From contig CANFSZ010000008.1 of the NCBI GenBank assembly GCA_947449835.1, forward strand, positions 1 through 64,000: a DNA stretch of 64,000 nt, read 5' to 3'. The stretch is from Opitutia bacterium (GTDB lineage: Bacteria; Verrucomicrobiota; Verrucomicrobiia; Opitutales; Opitutaceae). The translations under genes and the position numbers were made by a program. Positions 45,472 through 52,790 of this stretch are shown in pieces. The notes beneath the pieces are model-generated. The model had not been told where the DNA came from and did no database searches. It worked only from the letters and a program-made list of their open reading frames with translations. Position 1 is the first letter of the stretch; the number at the start of each line of letters is the position of its first letter.

Positions 45472-46782
45472 GTGCTCCGCGCGCTCGCCATCGATTTTAA
45501 TTCTTACTTCGCCTCCGTCGAACAACAGGAGCGACCGGAACTCCGTGGCCAACCCATCGCCGTCGTCCCGTTGCTCACCGAATCCACCGGCGTGATCGCC
45601 CTCAGCCTCGAAGCCAAAAAACTCGGCCTAAAACGCAACGCCCGCCTCGCCGAAGCCCGCCGTCTTTGCCCCGGCCTCATCGCCGTCGAATCCCGCCCGG
45701 AGGTTTACATCGATTACCACCACCGCTTGCGCGCGGTCGTCGAAACGCTCGTGCCGGTGAAAAAAGTCCAGTCCATCGACGAGCTCGAATGCGAACTCTC
45801 CGGCGACTTCACCGTCCCCGCCCGCGCCCTCCGCCTCGCCGAGCAGATCCGCGCCCGCATCGTGCGCGACGTCGGCCCGTGGCTGCGTTGCTCGATCGGC
45901 ATCGGGCCCAACTGGTTCCTCGCCAAACTCGCCTCCGATCTCGAGAAACCCGACGGCCTGGTCCTCTTCGAAGAAACGGACATTCCCAGCAAACTGATCG
46001 CCCGCGATGTCCAACTCAGCGACTTCACCGGCATCGGCGAAAGCATGGAGCAACGCCTCCGCGCCGCCGGCATCGGCGACGTCGCCGCGCTCTACGCCGC
46101 CAGCAGCGCCCAACTCCGCGCCATCTGGGGCAGCGTCGAAGGCGCCCGTTTCCACGACTGGCTCCACGGCGGCCTCCAAGAACGCGAGGCCCCGAAGACC
46201 AGCACCCTCGGCCACAGCCAAGTCCTCCCGCCCGAGCAACGCCAACCCGCCGCCGCCCTCGCCGTCCTCCACCGCCTCCTGCAAAAAGCCGCCATGCGCC
46301 TCCGCCACGAGCACCTCTACGCCGGCGGCCTGCGCGTCTCCGTGCGCCACCGCGACGACACCGATTGGTCCGCCGATCTCCGTTTCAACGAAACCCAAGA
46401 CACGCTCCGCTTCATCGCCGCGTTAAACACCTTGTGGGCCCGTCGCCCGCGCGCGCTCGCCAGCCAAGCCCCGCTCCGCGTCAGCATTTTGTTCGATCAC
46501 CTGCTCCCGTCCACGCAACACACCGGCGACCTCTTCGAAGCCGAAAAAGAAAAAACCCGCGACAAACTCAACCTCGCGGTCGATACGCTGAACCAGACGT
46601 TCGGGAAAAACTCCGTGTATTTCGGAGGGGCGCACGGCGCCACCGGCTACACCCCGATGCGCATCGCCTTCACCCGCATCCCCAACCCCCAACTCGAAAA
46701 CATCGACGCCTCCCGCCAACGCCGCCTGAAACCCACCCCACCACCCGCCCCGCCCCCCGATTTCCCCGAAAACGAAGCCTAA
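45472..46782 (+). CDS. Y-family DNA polymerase (DinB/UmuC-like)
   Basis: A 436-aa translesion DNA polymerase. The first catalytic region is LAIDFNSYFASVEQQERPEL (Asp plus the steric-gate Y-F-A-S-V-E pattern), the second is VQSIDELECELS, where S-I-D-E holds the remaining acidic residues, and LRCSIGIGPNWFLAKLASDL is the palm motif. GDVAALYAASSAQLRAIWGS is the helix-hairpin-helix thumb. All catalytic acids are present, so it is not an ImuB-type inactive subunit. Starts with GTG. No lexA box or imuA lies beside it. The PxP-rich tail could hold a clamp-binding site. Confidence 0.85.
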   Translation: MLRALAIDFNSYFASVEQQERPELRGQPIAVVPLLTESTGVIALSLEAKKLGLKRNARLAEARRLCPGLIAVESRPEVYIDYHHRLRAVVETLVPVKKVQSIDELECELSGDFTVPARALRLAEQIRARIVRDVGPWLRCSIGIGPNWFLAKLASDLEKPDGLVLFEETDIPSKLIARDVQLSDFTGIGESMEQRLRAAGIGDVAALYAASSAQLRAIWGSVEGARFHDWLHGGLQEREAPKTSTLGHSQVLPPEQRQPAAALAVLHRLLQKAAMRLRHEHLYAGGLRVSVRHRDDTDWSADLRFNETQDTLRFIAALNTLWARRPRALASQAPLRVSILFDHLLPSTQHTGDLFEAEKEKTRDKLNLAVDTLNQTFGKNSVYFGGAHGATGYTPMRIAFTRIPNPQLENIDASRQRRLKPTPPPAPPPDFPENEA

Positions 46783-46861
46783 GTCCAATCGGCCCAAACC
46801 CCACCCTTGACACGGTTCGAGCCGTCGGACACTTCAGTCACCCCTTAATCGCTCAAAAGTC

Positions 46862-46999
46862 ATGAAACCCACCTTCCGCCCCCATCGTTTAAAGCGCGCC
46901 CGCAAGATCGGCTATCGCGCCCGCATGGCCACCAAAGGTGGCCGTAAAGTCATTCGCGCCCGCCGCCTCAAAGGTCGTAAGCGCCTGACCGTCGTTTGA
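46862..46999 (+). CDS. rpmH: 50S ribosomal protein bL34
   Basis: A 45-codon gene missed by the ORF track. It reads [20 protein letters not shown] and ends [11 protein letters not shown], an unmistakable bL34 with the usual Arg/Lys density. In bacteria it lies directly before rnpA, as here (41 bases between stop and start). Upstream, TTGACA (46807-46812) followed by a short inverted repeat (ACGG-TTCGAG-CCGT) could be the -35 region; no good -10 is visible. Confidence 0.95.
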   Translation: MKPTFRPHRLKRARKIGYRARMATKGGRKVIRARRLKGRKRLTVV

Positions 47000-47040
47000 T
47001 TCCGTGCGGTTTCGGCCGCGTCTCAACTCGCCGCGGCCCC

Positions 47041-47436
47041 ATGCGTTTTCGCCCTGAGCAGCACCTTCGCCGCCAGGATGAAATTCGTGCTGTCCGCACC
47101 GAAGGCCGCCGCGTCGATGCCCGAGCCTTCACCGTTTGGTGGCGTCCCCGGCCGACGGCCGATTCCACCGCAACCCTCGCAACACCACGCGCCTGCGTGA
47201 TCGCTTCCACGGCCGCCGTCGGCAACGCCATCCACCGCAATCGCGCCAAGCGACGCCTCCGCGAACTCTTTCGCGCTCATCAAAACCAACTCCCGCGCGA
47301 TTGCGACCTGCTCTTGATCGCCCGCGCCGCCGTTTTTCACCGGCCTTACGCGGAGTTGGAGAAACATTTCCTCCAAGCCTGCGGGCAAATCTCCGCCGCA
47401 CCGCTTGCGCCGCCTGCGCCGTCCGCCCATGCCTGA
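47041..47436 (+). CDS. rnpA: ribonuclease P protein component
   Basis: A 131-aa RnpA. It starts [20 protein letters not shown] and contains the RNR-type core [20 protein letters not shown], the conserved R-N-R-x-K-R-x-x-R-E motif that contacts the RNase P RNA. The protein assists tRNA 5' processing. ATG at 47041 is favoured over the upstream TTG at 46996. The stop overlaps yidD by 8 bases. Confidence 0.92.
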   Translation: MRFRPEQHLRRQDEIRAVRTEGRRVDARAFTVWWRPRPTADSTATLATPRACVIASTAAVGNAIHRNRAKRRLRELFRAHQNQLPRDCDLLLIARAAVFHRPYAELEKHFLQACGQISAAPLAPPAPSAHA

Positions 47437-47770
47437 GCGCCGTTCCCGTTTTATCTCACGTCTCGTCGGCTTGCCTGCGGCCGGATTGGTTGTGCTCGTG
47501 CGGCTTTATCAACGCATCCTTTCGCCCGCGCTCCCCGTTTTCCTCGGTCCCGGCTGCGGCTGCCGTTTCACCCCGACGTGCTCGCACTACGCGATCGACG
47601 CCTTGCGCGGTCATGGCACGATCATCGGCCTCTGGCTCGCCGGTCGACGCCTCTTGAAATGCACGCCGCTTCACCCCGGCGGTGAAGACCCCGTGCCCGC
47701 GCCCCGCCGCCGCCTTCGGTGCGCGACCAGGCCGCATCTCGCCCCTTCTCTTTCCGGCCCCCTTTCCTAA
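47429..47770 (+). CDS. yidD: membrane protein insertion efficiency factor YidD
   Basis: A 113-aa YidD with the family signature [40 protein letters not shown] and [20 protein letters not shown], where the Cys pair and HPGG/HxGG motif are conserved. It helps membrane-protein insertion with YidC. It overlaps rnpA by 8 bases, and yidC begins at the very next base after the stop. Confidence 0.93.
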   Translation: MPERRSRFISRLVGLPAAGLVVLVRLYQRILSPALPVFLGPGCGCRFTPTCSHYAIDALRGHGTIIGLWLAGRRLLKCTPLHPGGEDPVPAPRRRLRCATRPHLAPSLSGPLS

Positions 47771-49573
47771 ATGGACAAAAAAAATCTGATCCTCGGCATC
47801 GCTCTCATCTGCGGCGCCTTCGCCAGCCTCTACGTCGGCCAAAAAATCGCTCCGCAACCGCCCGCGCCGCCCGCTGCCGTGCGCGAAGCTATGGCGCAAC
47901 AAGCCGCACAAACCGCCGCCGCTGGCACCACCGCGCAACCGCCCGCCCTCGGCGCCGGTGGCCCCCAGGCTAATTTCGCCGCCGCCACCGGCGACAACGC
48001 CCAAGCCCAGGTCACCACGCTCGAAAACGATTTCATCCGCGTGCGCTTCACGGATTTCGGCGGCGCCATCCGCGACATCGCGCTCAAGCAATACCCCGCC
48101 GCCCAAGGCCGGCCCGATCCGTTCATCTTCAACGAGCTCCACGCCGACCCGATGCTGGCGCTCACAGAATTCCCCGGTCTGGACCGCGGCACCCGCTACG
48201 CCTTGGTCAGCAGCAGCAGCACGGAGATTGTTTTCCGCGCCGTCCTCGACGGCCGCCTCGAAGTCACTCGCCGCTACGTGCTCGCTCTTTCCGTTGACCC
48301 GAAAGTCGGCACCGATCCTTACCAAGTCCGCCACGAGACGACCTTCCGCAATCTCACCGACAAGACCGCCGTCCCGCTCCGCATCGCCCTCGCCCTCGGC
48401 ACCGCCGCTCCGGTCAACGCCCTCGATTACGGTCTTCAGCTCAAAACCGGTTTTCACACCCCCGACACCCAGAAATTCATCGCTCGCTCCGAACTCGAGG
48501 GCGGCGGTTTCTTGGCTAACTTCGGCATCGGCTCCAGCCAACCGCTCTCGAGCGTGACTAGCCCCGGCCCCATTCTTTGGGCTTCCGTGAAGAACCAATT
48601 CTTCACCAGCATCCTCACGCCCGACGCCCCCGCCACCAGCCTCGTTACCCGTCGCGTCAAGCTCCTCACCGCGCTCCCCGACGCCGACCGCAACGCCTAC
48701 GGTATCGCCGGCGCCGCCCAGTTCGAACTCCCCGCGCTCGCCGCCGGCGCCAGCGCCAAGCTCGGCTCCAACTTCTACGTCGGCCCCAAAGAATACAAAC
48801 GCCTCGCCAACGGCGACGTCTTCAAAGCCGACCAAGACAAGGTCATGGACTACGGCTTTTTCGGCTGGGCCTCCAAACTCTTGATCACGCTCATGACGTG
48901 GATGCACAGCTGGGCGGGCAATTGGGGCCTCGCCATCATGCTCACGACGCTCGCGCTCAAACTCGCGTTCATCCCGCTCACGCTCGCCTCGACCAAATCC
49001 ATGAAGCGCATGGCCAAGCTCCAACCCGAGCTCGCCGCCATCAAAGAAAAATTCAAAGACAACCCCCAGAAGCAGCAGCAAGCCACGATGCAGCTCTTTA
49101 AAGATCGCAAAGTGAACCCCGTCAGCGGCTGTCTCCCGCAACTGCTCACGATCCCGTTCTTCATGGGTTTTTACTCGATGCTCTCCAGCACGGCGGAGCT
49201 GCGTTACGCGCCGTTTCTGTGGGCCCACGATCTCGCCTCGCCCGACACACTCCTCCATCTCGGCCCGATTCCGCTCAACGTCCTCCCGCTGCTGCTCGGC
49301 GTCACCATGATCTTCCAGATGAAGCTCACGCCCACCTCGCCCACTATGGACGCGACGCAGGCCACGATGATGAAGTTCATGCCGATCATCTTCACGTTCT
49401 TCTGCTACAGCCTGCCTTCGGCCCTTTCGCTCTACTCGACGACCAACGGTCTGTTCACCATCGCGCAGCAGCTCCTCATCAATCGCATGAAGGACGAAGA
49501 TGAAGCGCCCGCGACCCCAGCCGTCGCTCCCGGCGGCAAGCCCGTGAAAAACGTCACGCCCAAGAAAAAATAA
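47771..49573 (+). CDS. yidC: membrane protein insertase YidC
   Basis: A 600-aa YidC/Oxa1 insertase. It has one N-terminal membrane segment, a large periplasmic P1 domain (residues about 50-365, with NDFIRVRFTDFGGAIRDIAL and YGLQLKTGFHTPDT), then the conserved insertase core from LITLMTWMHSWAGNWGLAIM to ALSLYSTTNGLFTIAQQLLI. The core arginine hydrophilic-groove region and the KMQPELAAIKEKF-like helix (AKLQPELAAIKEKFKDNPQK) are present. Long P1 is typical of Gram-negatives. Confidence 0.94.
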   Translation: MDKKNLILGIALICGAFASLYVGQKIAPQPPAPPAAVREAMAQQAAQTAAAGTTAQPPALGAGGPQANFAAATGDNAQAQVTTLENDFIRVRFTDFGGAIRDIALKQYPAAQGRPDPFIFNELHADPMLALTEFPGLDRGTRYALVSSSSTEIVFRAVLDGRLEVTRRYVLALSVDPKVGTDPYQVRHETTFRNLTDKTAVPLRIALALGTAAPVNALDYGLQLKTGFHTPDTQKFIARSELEGGGFLANFGIGSSQPLSSVTSPGPILWASVKNQFFTSILTPDAPATSLVTRRVKLLTALPDADRNAYGIAGAAQFELPALAAGASAKLGSNFYVGPKEYKRLANGDVFKADQDKVMDYGFFGWASKLLITLMTWMHSWAGNWGLAIMLTTLALKLAFIPLTLASTKSMKRMAKLQPELAAIKEKFKDNPQKQQQATMQLFKDRKVNPVSGCLPQLLTIPFFMGFYSMLSSTAELRYAPFLWAHDLASPDTLLHLGPIPLNVLPLLLGVTMIFQMKLTPTSPTMDATQATMMKFMPIIFTFFCYSLPSALSLYSTTNGLFTIAQQLLINRMKDEDEAPATPAVAPGGKPVKNVTPKKK

Positions 49574-49579
49574 GCTCCC

Positions 49580-50305
49580 ATGGCCGGCCATAACAAGTGG
49601 TCCAAAGTTAAGCGCCTGAAAGCCGTCACCGACGGCCGCCGCAGCAAAGTTTTTTCCAGCCTCTCTCGCGAGATCACCCTCGCCGCCAAAACCGGCGGCG
49701 GTGATCCCGACGGCAACGCGCGCCTCCGCACGCTCCTCCTCAAGGCCCGCGAGGCCAACATGCCCGCCGAAAACCTCGATCGCGCCATCAAGAAAGGCAC
49801 CGGCGAACTCCCCGGCATCGTCTACGAACAAATGACCTACGAGGCCTACGGCCCGGGCGGCGTCGCCTTCGTCGTCCAAGTCACCACCGACAACAAAACC
49901 CGCGCCGCCAAAGACCTCCGCGCGATTTTCTCCCGCCACGGCGGCAACCTCGCCGCCTCTGGGGCCGTGATGTTTCAATTCCTCCACGCCGGCCAATTTC
50001 TGATCGCTCGCGAAGCCGTCACCGAAGACGCCCTCACCGAACTCGCCCTGGAAGCCGGCGCCGACGACATCATCGCCACCGCCGAAGGCTACGAACTGCG
50101 TTGCGCCTTGCACGCCTTCGACCGCATCGCGCACACCCTCGACGATCGGAAAATCAAACCCGTCAGCGCCGAGCTCGCCTACATCCCCACCACTACGGTC
50201 GCCACCCCCACCGGCCACCTCGCCACCGATCTCGCCGAGCTCCACGAATCCTTGGACGCCCTCGACGACGTCCAACACGTCTTCTCCAACGAAGACGCCC
50301 CCTGA
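49580..50305 (+). CDS. YebC/PmpR family transcriptional regulator
   Basis: A 241-aa YebC-type protein, recognised by the invariant start MAGHNKWSKVKRLKAVTDGR and by KVFSSLSREITLAAKTGGGD, EANMPAENLDRAIKKGTGEL, YEAYGPGGVAFVVQVTTDN and FSRHGGNLAASGAVMFQF. Members regulate transcription or, as reported for some, relieve ribosome stalling. It is 6 bases from the yidC stop and thus part of that operon. Confidence 0.94.
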   Translation: MAGHNKWSKVKRLKAVTDGRRSKVFSSLSREITLAAKTGGGDPDGNARLRTLLLKAREANMPAENLDRAIKKGTGELPGIVYEQMTYEAYGPGGVAFVVQVTTDNKTRAAKDLRAIFSRHGGNLAASGAVMFQFLHAGQFLIAREAVTEDALTELALEAGADDIIATAEGYELRCALHAFDRIAHTLDDRKIKPVSAELAYIPTTTVATPTGHLATDLAELHESLDALDDVQHVFSNEDAP

Positions 50306-50385
50306 TTCGCCGCGCGCTCTCTTCGCGTCATATCACCTCCGCGCCCTTGCCTCGCCCCGCCGTTGCGCCTCAGCTTCCACCACGC

Positions 50386-51618
50386 ATGACCGACGAAACC
50401 CAGGCCCCCGCCGCCCCCGCGTCCACGCCGCCCTACCTCGCGGCCGACGACGTCGGACTCGTCGCGCCCCAAGATTTTGTGTGCCCGCGCGCCTTCACGT
50501 TTAAGAACGGCCAAGAACTCATCGGTCTCACACTCCGCTACGAAACCTACGGCACGCTCAACGCCACCCGCGACAACGCCATCCTCATCTGTCACGCCCT
50601 CAGCGGTAACCATCACGCCGCCGGCTGGCACACGCCCGCCGACAAAAAACCCGGCTGGTGGAACAACCTCATCGGCCCCGGCAAAGCTGTCGATACGCGC
50701 CGCTTCTTCGTCATCTGCGCCAACGTCCCCGGCGGTTGCTCCGGCTCCACGGGTCCATCCTCGCTCAACCCCGCCACCGGCGAAGCCTACGGCCTACGTT
50801 TCCCCGCGCTCACCATCGTAGACATGGTGCGCGCGCAGAAACTTCTCCTCGACCATCTCGGCGTCGCCGAGCTTCACACCGTCATCGGCGGTTCGATGGG
50901 CGGCATGACCGCGATGCTCTTCGCAATCGAGTTTCCCCGCTTCACCCGTCGCCTCCTCGCCATGGCTACCACCGCGCGCGAGGGCGCTCAAGCCATCGCC
51001 TTCAACGAGGTCGGCCGGCAAGCGATCATGCAAGACCCCGCGTGGCTCAACGGCGATTACGCGCGCGACGGCGGCCCCCGCGTCGGCCTCGCCATCGCCC
51101 GCATGATGGCGCACATCACCTACCTCTCCGACGCGTCAATGGACCGCAAATTCGGCCGGCGCACGATTCAGTCTCGCGAACAAAGCCCAGAACTCCGCGC
51201 CGAGCTCGCGCAACAACCCGCCACCGCCGACTTCAACCTCCAGTTCGAAGTCGAGAGCTACCTGCGCCACCAAGGCCAGACGTTTATTAATCGTTTCGAC
51301 GCCAACTCGTACCTCTACATCACGCGCGCGCTCGACCAATTCGATCTCGATCACGCGTACGGCTCGCTCGAAAACGCCTTCGCTCCCGTCCTCGCGGAAT
51401 CGCTCATCGTCGGCTTCACCAGCGACTGGCTCTTCCCTCCCGAGCAAAACCGCCAGATCGCACAAGCCCTCCTGCGAGCCAGCAAACGCGCCAGCTACGC
51501 AGAACTCGCCACCGATCTCGGCCACGATTCTTTTTTACTCGAGAGCGAAGAACTCTACGCGCTCATCCGCGGTTTCCTCGAGCGCGTGCCCGCCCCAACC
51601 CTCGACTTCGCGATCTAG
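50386..51618 (+). CDS. metX: homoserine O-acetyltransferase
   Basis: A 410-aa MetX acyltransferase that activates homoserine for methionine synthesis. The alpha/beta-hydrolase active site is HTVIGGSMGGMTAMLFAIEF (nucleophile Ser), with the other triad members in GFTSDWLFPPEQNRQIAQAL (Asp) and TDLGHDSFLLE (His). LICHALSGNHHAAGW and NVPGGCSGSTGPSSLNPATG are family-specific. The ATG at 50386 is right for length. It precedes metW by 2 bases, the standard metXW pair. Acetyl versus succinyl donor cannot be fixed from sequence alone. Confidence 0.9.
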   Translation: MTDETQAPAAPASTPPYLAADDVGLVAPQDFVCPRAFTFKNGQELIGLTLRYETYGTLNATRDNAILICHALSGNHHAAGWHTPADKKPGWWNNLIGPGKAVDTRRFFVICANVPGGCSGSTGPSSLNPATGEAYGLRFPALTIVDMVRAQKLLLDHLGVAELHTVIGGSMGGMTAMLFAIEFPRFTRRLLAMATTAREGAQAIAFNEVGRQAIMQDPAWLNGDYARDGGPRVGLAIARMMAHITYLSDASMDRKFGRRTIQSREQSPELRAELAQQPATADFNLQFEVESYLRHQGQTFINRFDANSYLYITRALDQFDLDHAYGSLENAFAPVLAESLIVGFTSDWLFPPEQNRQIAQALLRASKRASYAELATDLGHDSFLLESEELYALIRGFLERVPAPTLDFAI

Positions 51619-51620
51619 CC

Positions 51621-52226
51621 ATGACCCAGCCCGTCGAAAAACGCACCGTAGACATGCAGATCATCGGAGACTGGGTCGAGCCGCACACGCGCGTCCTCGA
51701 CCTCGGCTGCGGCCGCGGCGAACTCCTCGATTACCTCGTCCAGACGAAACACGTTTCCGCCCTCGGCGTGGACCTCGATTTCGCGAAAATCACGGCCTGC
51801 GTCCACCGCGGCGTTTCCGCTTATCAAGGCGACATGATAGCCTGCATGGCGTCCTTTCCCGCGCGTCACTTTGACCGCGTCATTTGCTCGCGCACCGTGC
51901 AAGAACTCCACGCCCCCGCCACCGTCATCGCCGAAGCCCTACGCGTCGCCCGCTCGGTCACCGTCGGTTTCGTCAACCACGGCTTCTGGAAAAATCGCCT
52001 CGATCTGCTCGTGCGCGGTCGCAAAGCCCGCAACGCTGTTTACACCACCGCTTGGGCCGAAAGCCGCCCCGCCAATCCTGTTTCCGTCGCCGACTTCGAA
52101 GATTTTTGTACCGCCGAGGGCATCCGCATCACGCGCCGCGCCCACTTGTTGGGCGACTGGAAAACACCGTGCCCCGCTCTGCCCAATTTGCTCGCCGGCT
52201 ACGCCCTCTACGATCTCACGCGCTGA
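51621..52226 (+). CDS. metW: methionine biosynthesis protein MetW
   Basis: A 201-aa class I SAM-methyltransferase-fold protein of the MetW family. It has HTRVLDLGCGRGELLDYLVQ (SAM motif), ALGVDLDFAKITACVHRGVS, and FVNHGFWKNRLDLLVRGRKA, and SVADFEDFCTAEGIRITR near the end. MetW is required for or stimulates MetX in several bacteria; the pair are translationally adjacent here. Confidence 0.9.
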   Translation: MTQPVEKRTVDMQIIGDWVEPHTRVLDLGCGRGELLDYLVQTKHVSALGVDLDFAKITACVHRGVSAYQGDMIACMASFPARHFDRVICSRTVQELHAPATVIAEALRVARSVTVGFVNHGFWKNRLDLLVRGRKARNAVYTTAWAESRPANPVSVADFEDFCTAEGIRITRRAHLLGDWKTPCPALPNLLAGYALYDLTR

Positions 52227-52236
52227 GCGTTCGCCG

Positions 52237-52761
52237 ATGCCCACCAGTCTGCGCCTCTTGTTTCTGACGTCGCTCTTCGGCACCGCCGCCTGCACCGCCG
52301 CGCACGTCCTCACCTTCGTCGACATCGCATTTTATCCGATCCTGATTTTCGTGCCGTTGCTGTTTCTCGTCTGGCCGCTCGTGCTCTGGCAACTGCGTCG
52401 CATTCCGCGCAAAAACATTTTCTCCGAAATTTTTGGCCCGATTCCCAATGCCCTTAAACTCGGCGCCGCGCTCCTGCTGGCCTACGTTTTTATTAATTTT
52501 TTCCTCTGCCTGCGGCTCAACGAAGGCGGCGAACCCGCCCGCCTCGCTGAAAATAAATTCGCCCTTAAGACGTCCGAAAAAATCATCCGCGAGCTGACGC
52601 CCGAGGGGTTTCGCCACGCGCAAGCCATCCAAGTCCGCCTGCTCACGGGTCACCTGTTGGTCTTCTTCGCCCTCGCCGCCTGCGCCACGCATATCTGCTG
52701 GCTCAAAACCGGCCCCGCGATGGCAGACGCAAAAATCGCCCCATCGGAAGACGCCCGTTAA
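52237..52761 (+). CDS. hypothetical three-helix membrane protein
   Basis: A 174-aa membrane protein with three or four hydrophobic segments (LRLLFLTSLFGTAACTAAHV, FYPILIFVPLLFLVWPLVLW, LKLGAALLLAYVFINFFLCL and LLTGHLLVFFALAACATHIC) and a hydrophilic stretch with KTSEKIIRELTPEGFRHAQA. I do not recognise the family. ATG at 52237 follows metW by 10 bases, so it is probably the last gene of the yidC-metW region. Confidence 0.6.
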   Translation: MPTSLRLLFLTSLFGTAACTAAHVLTFVDIAFYPILIFVPLLFLVWPLVLWQLRRIPRKNIFSEIFGPIPNALKLGAALLLAYVFINFFLCLRLNEGGEPARLAENKFALKTSEKIIRELTPEGFRHAQAIQVRLLTGHLLVFFALAACATHICWLKTGPAMADAKIAPSEDAR

Positions 52762-52790
52762 TGTCAGGCCAGAGCACTAAGCCGAGCGGT

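Noticed and set aside
47456-50278. 940-aa open frame on the minus strand under yidD-yidC-yebC
   Set aside because: It is antisense to three certain genes and has a repetitive Gly/Glu/Val composition; a shadow ORF.
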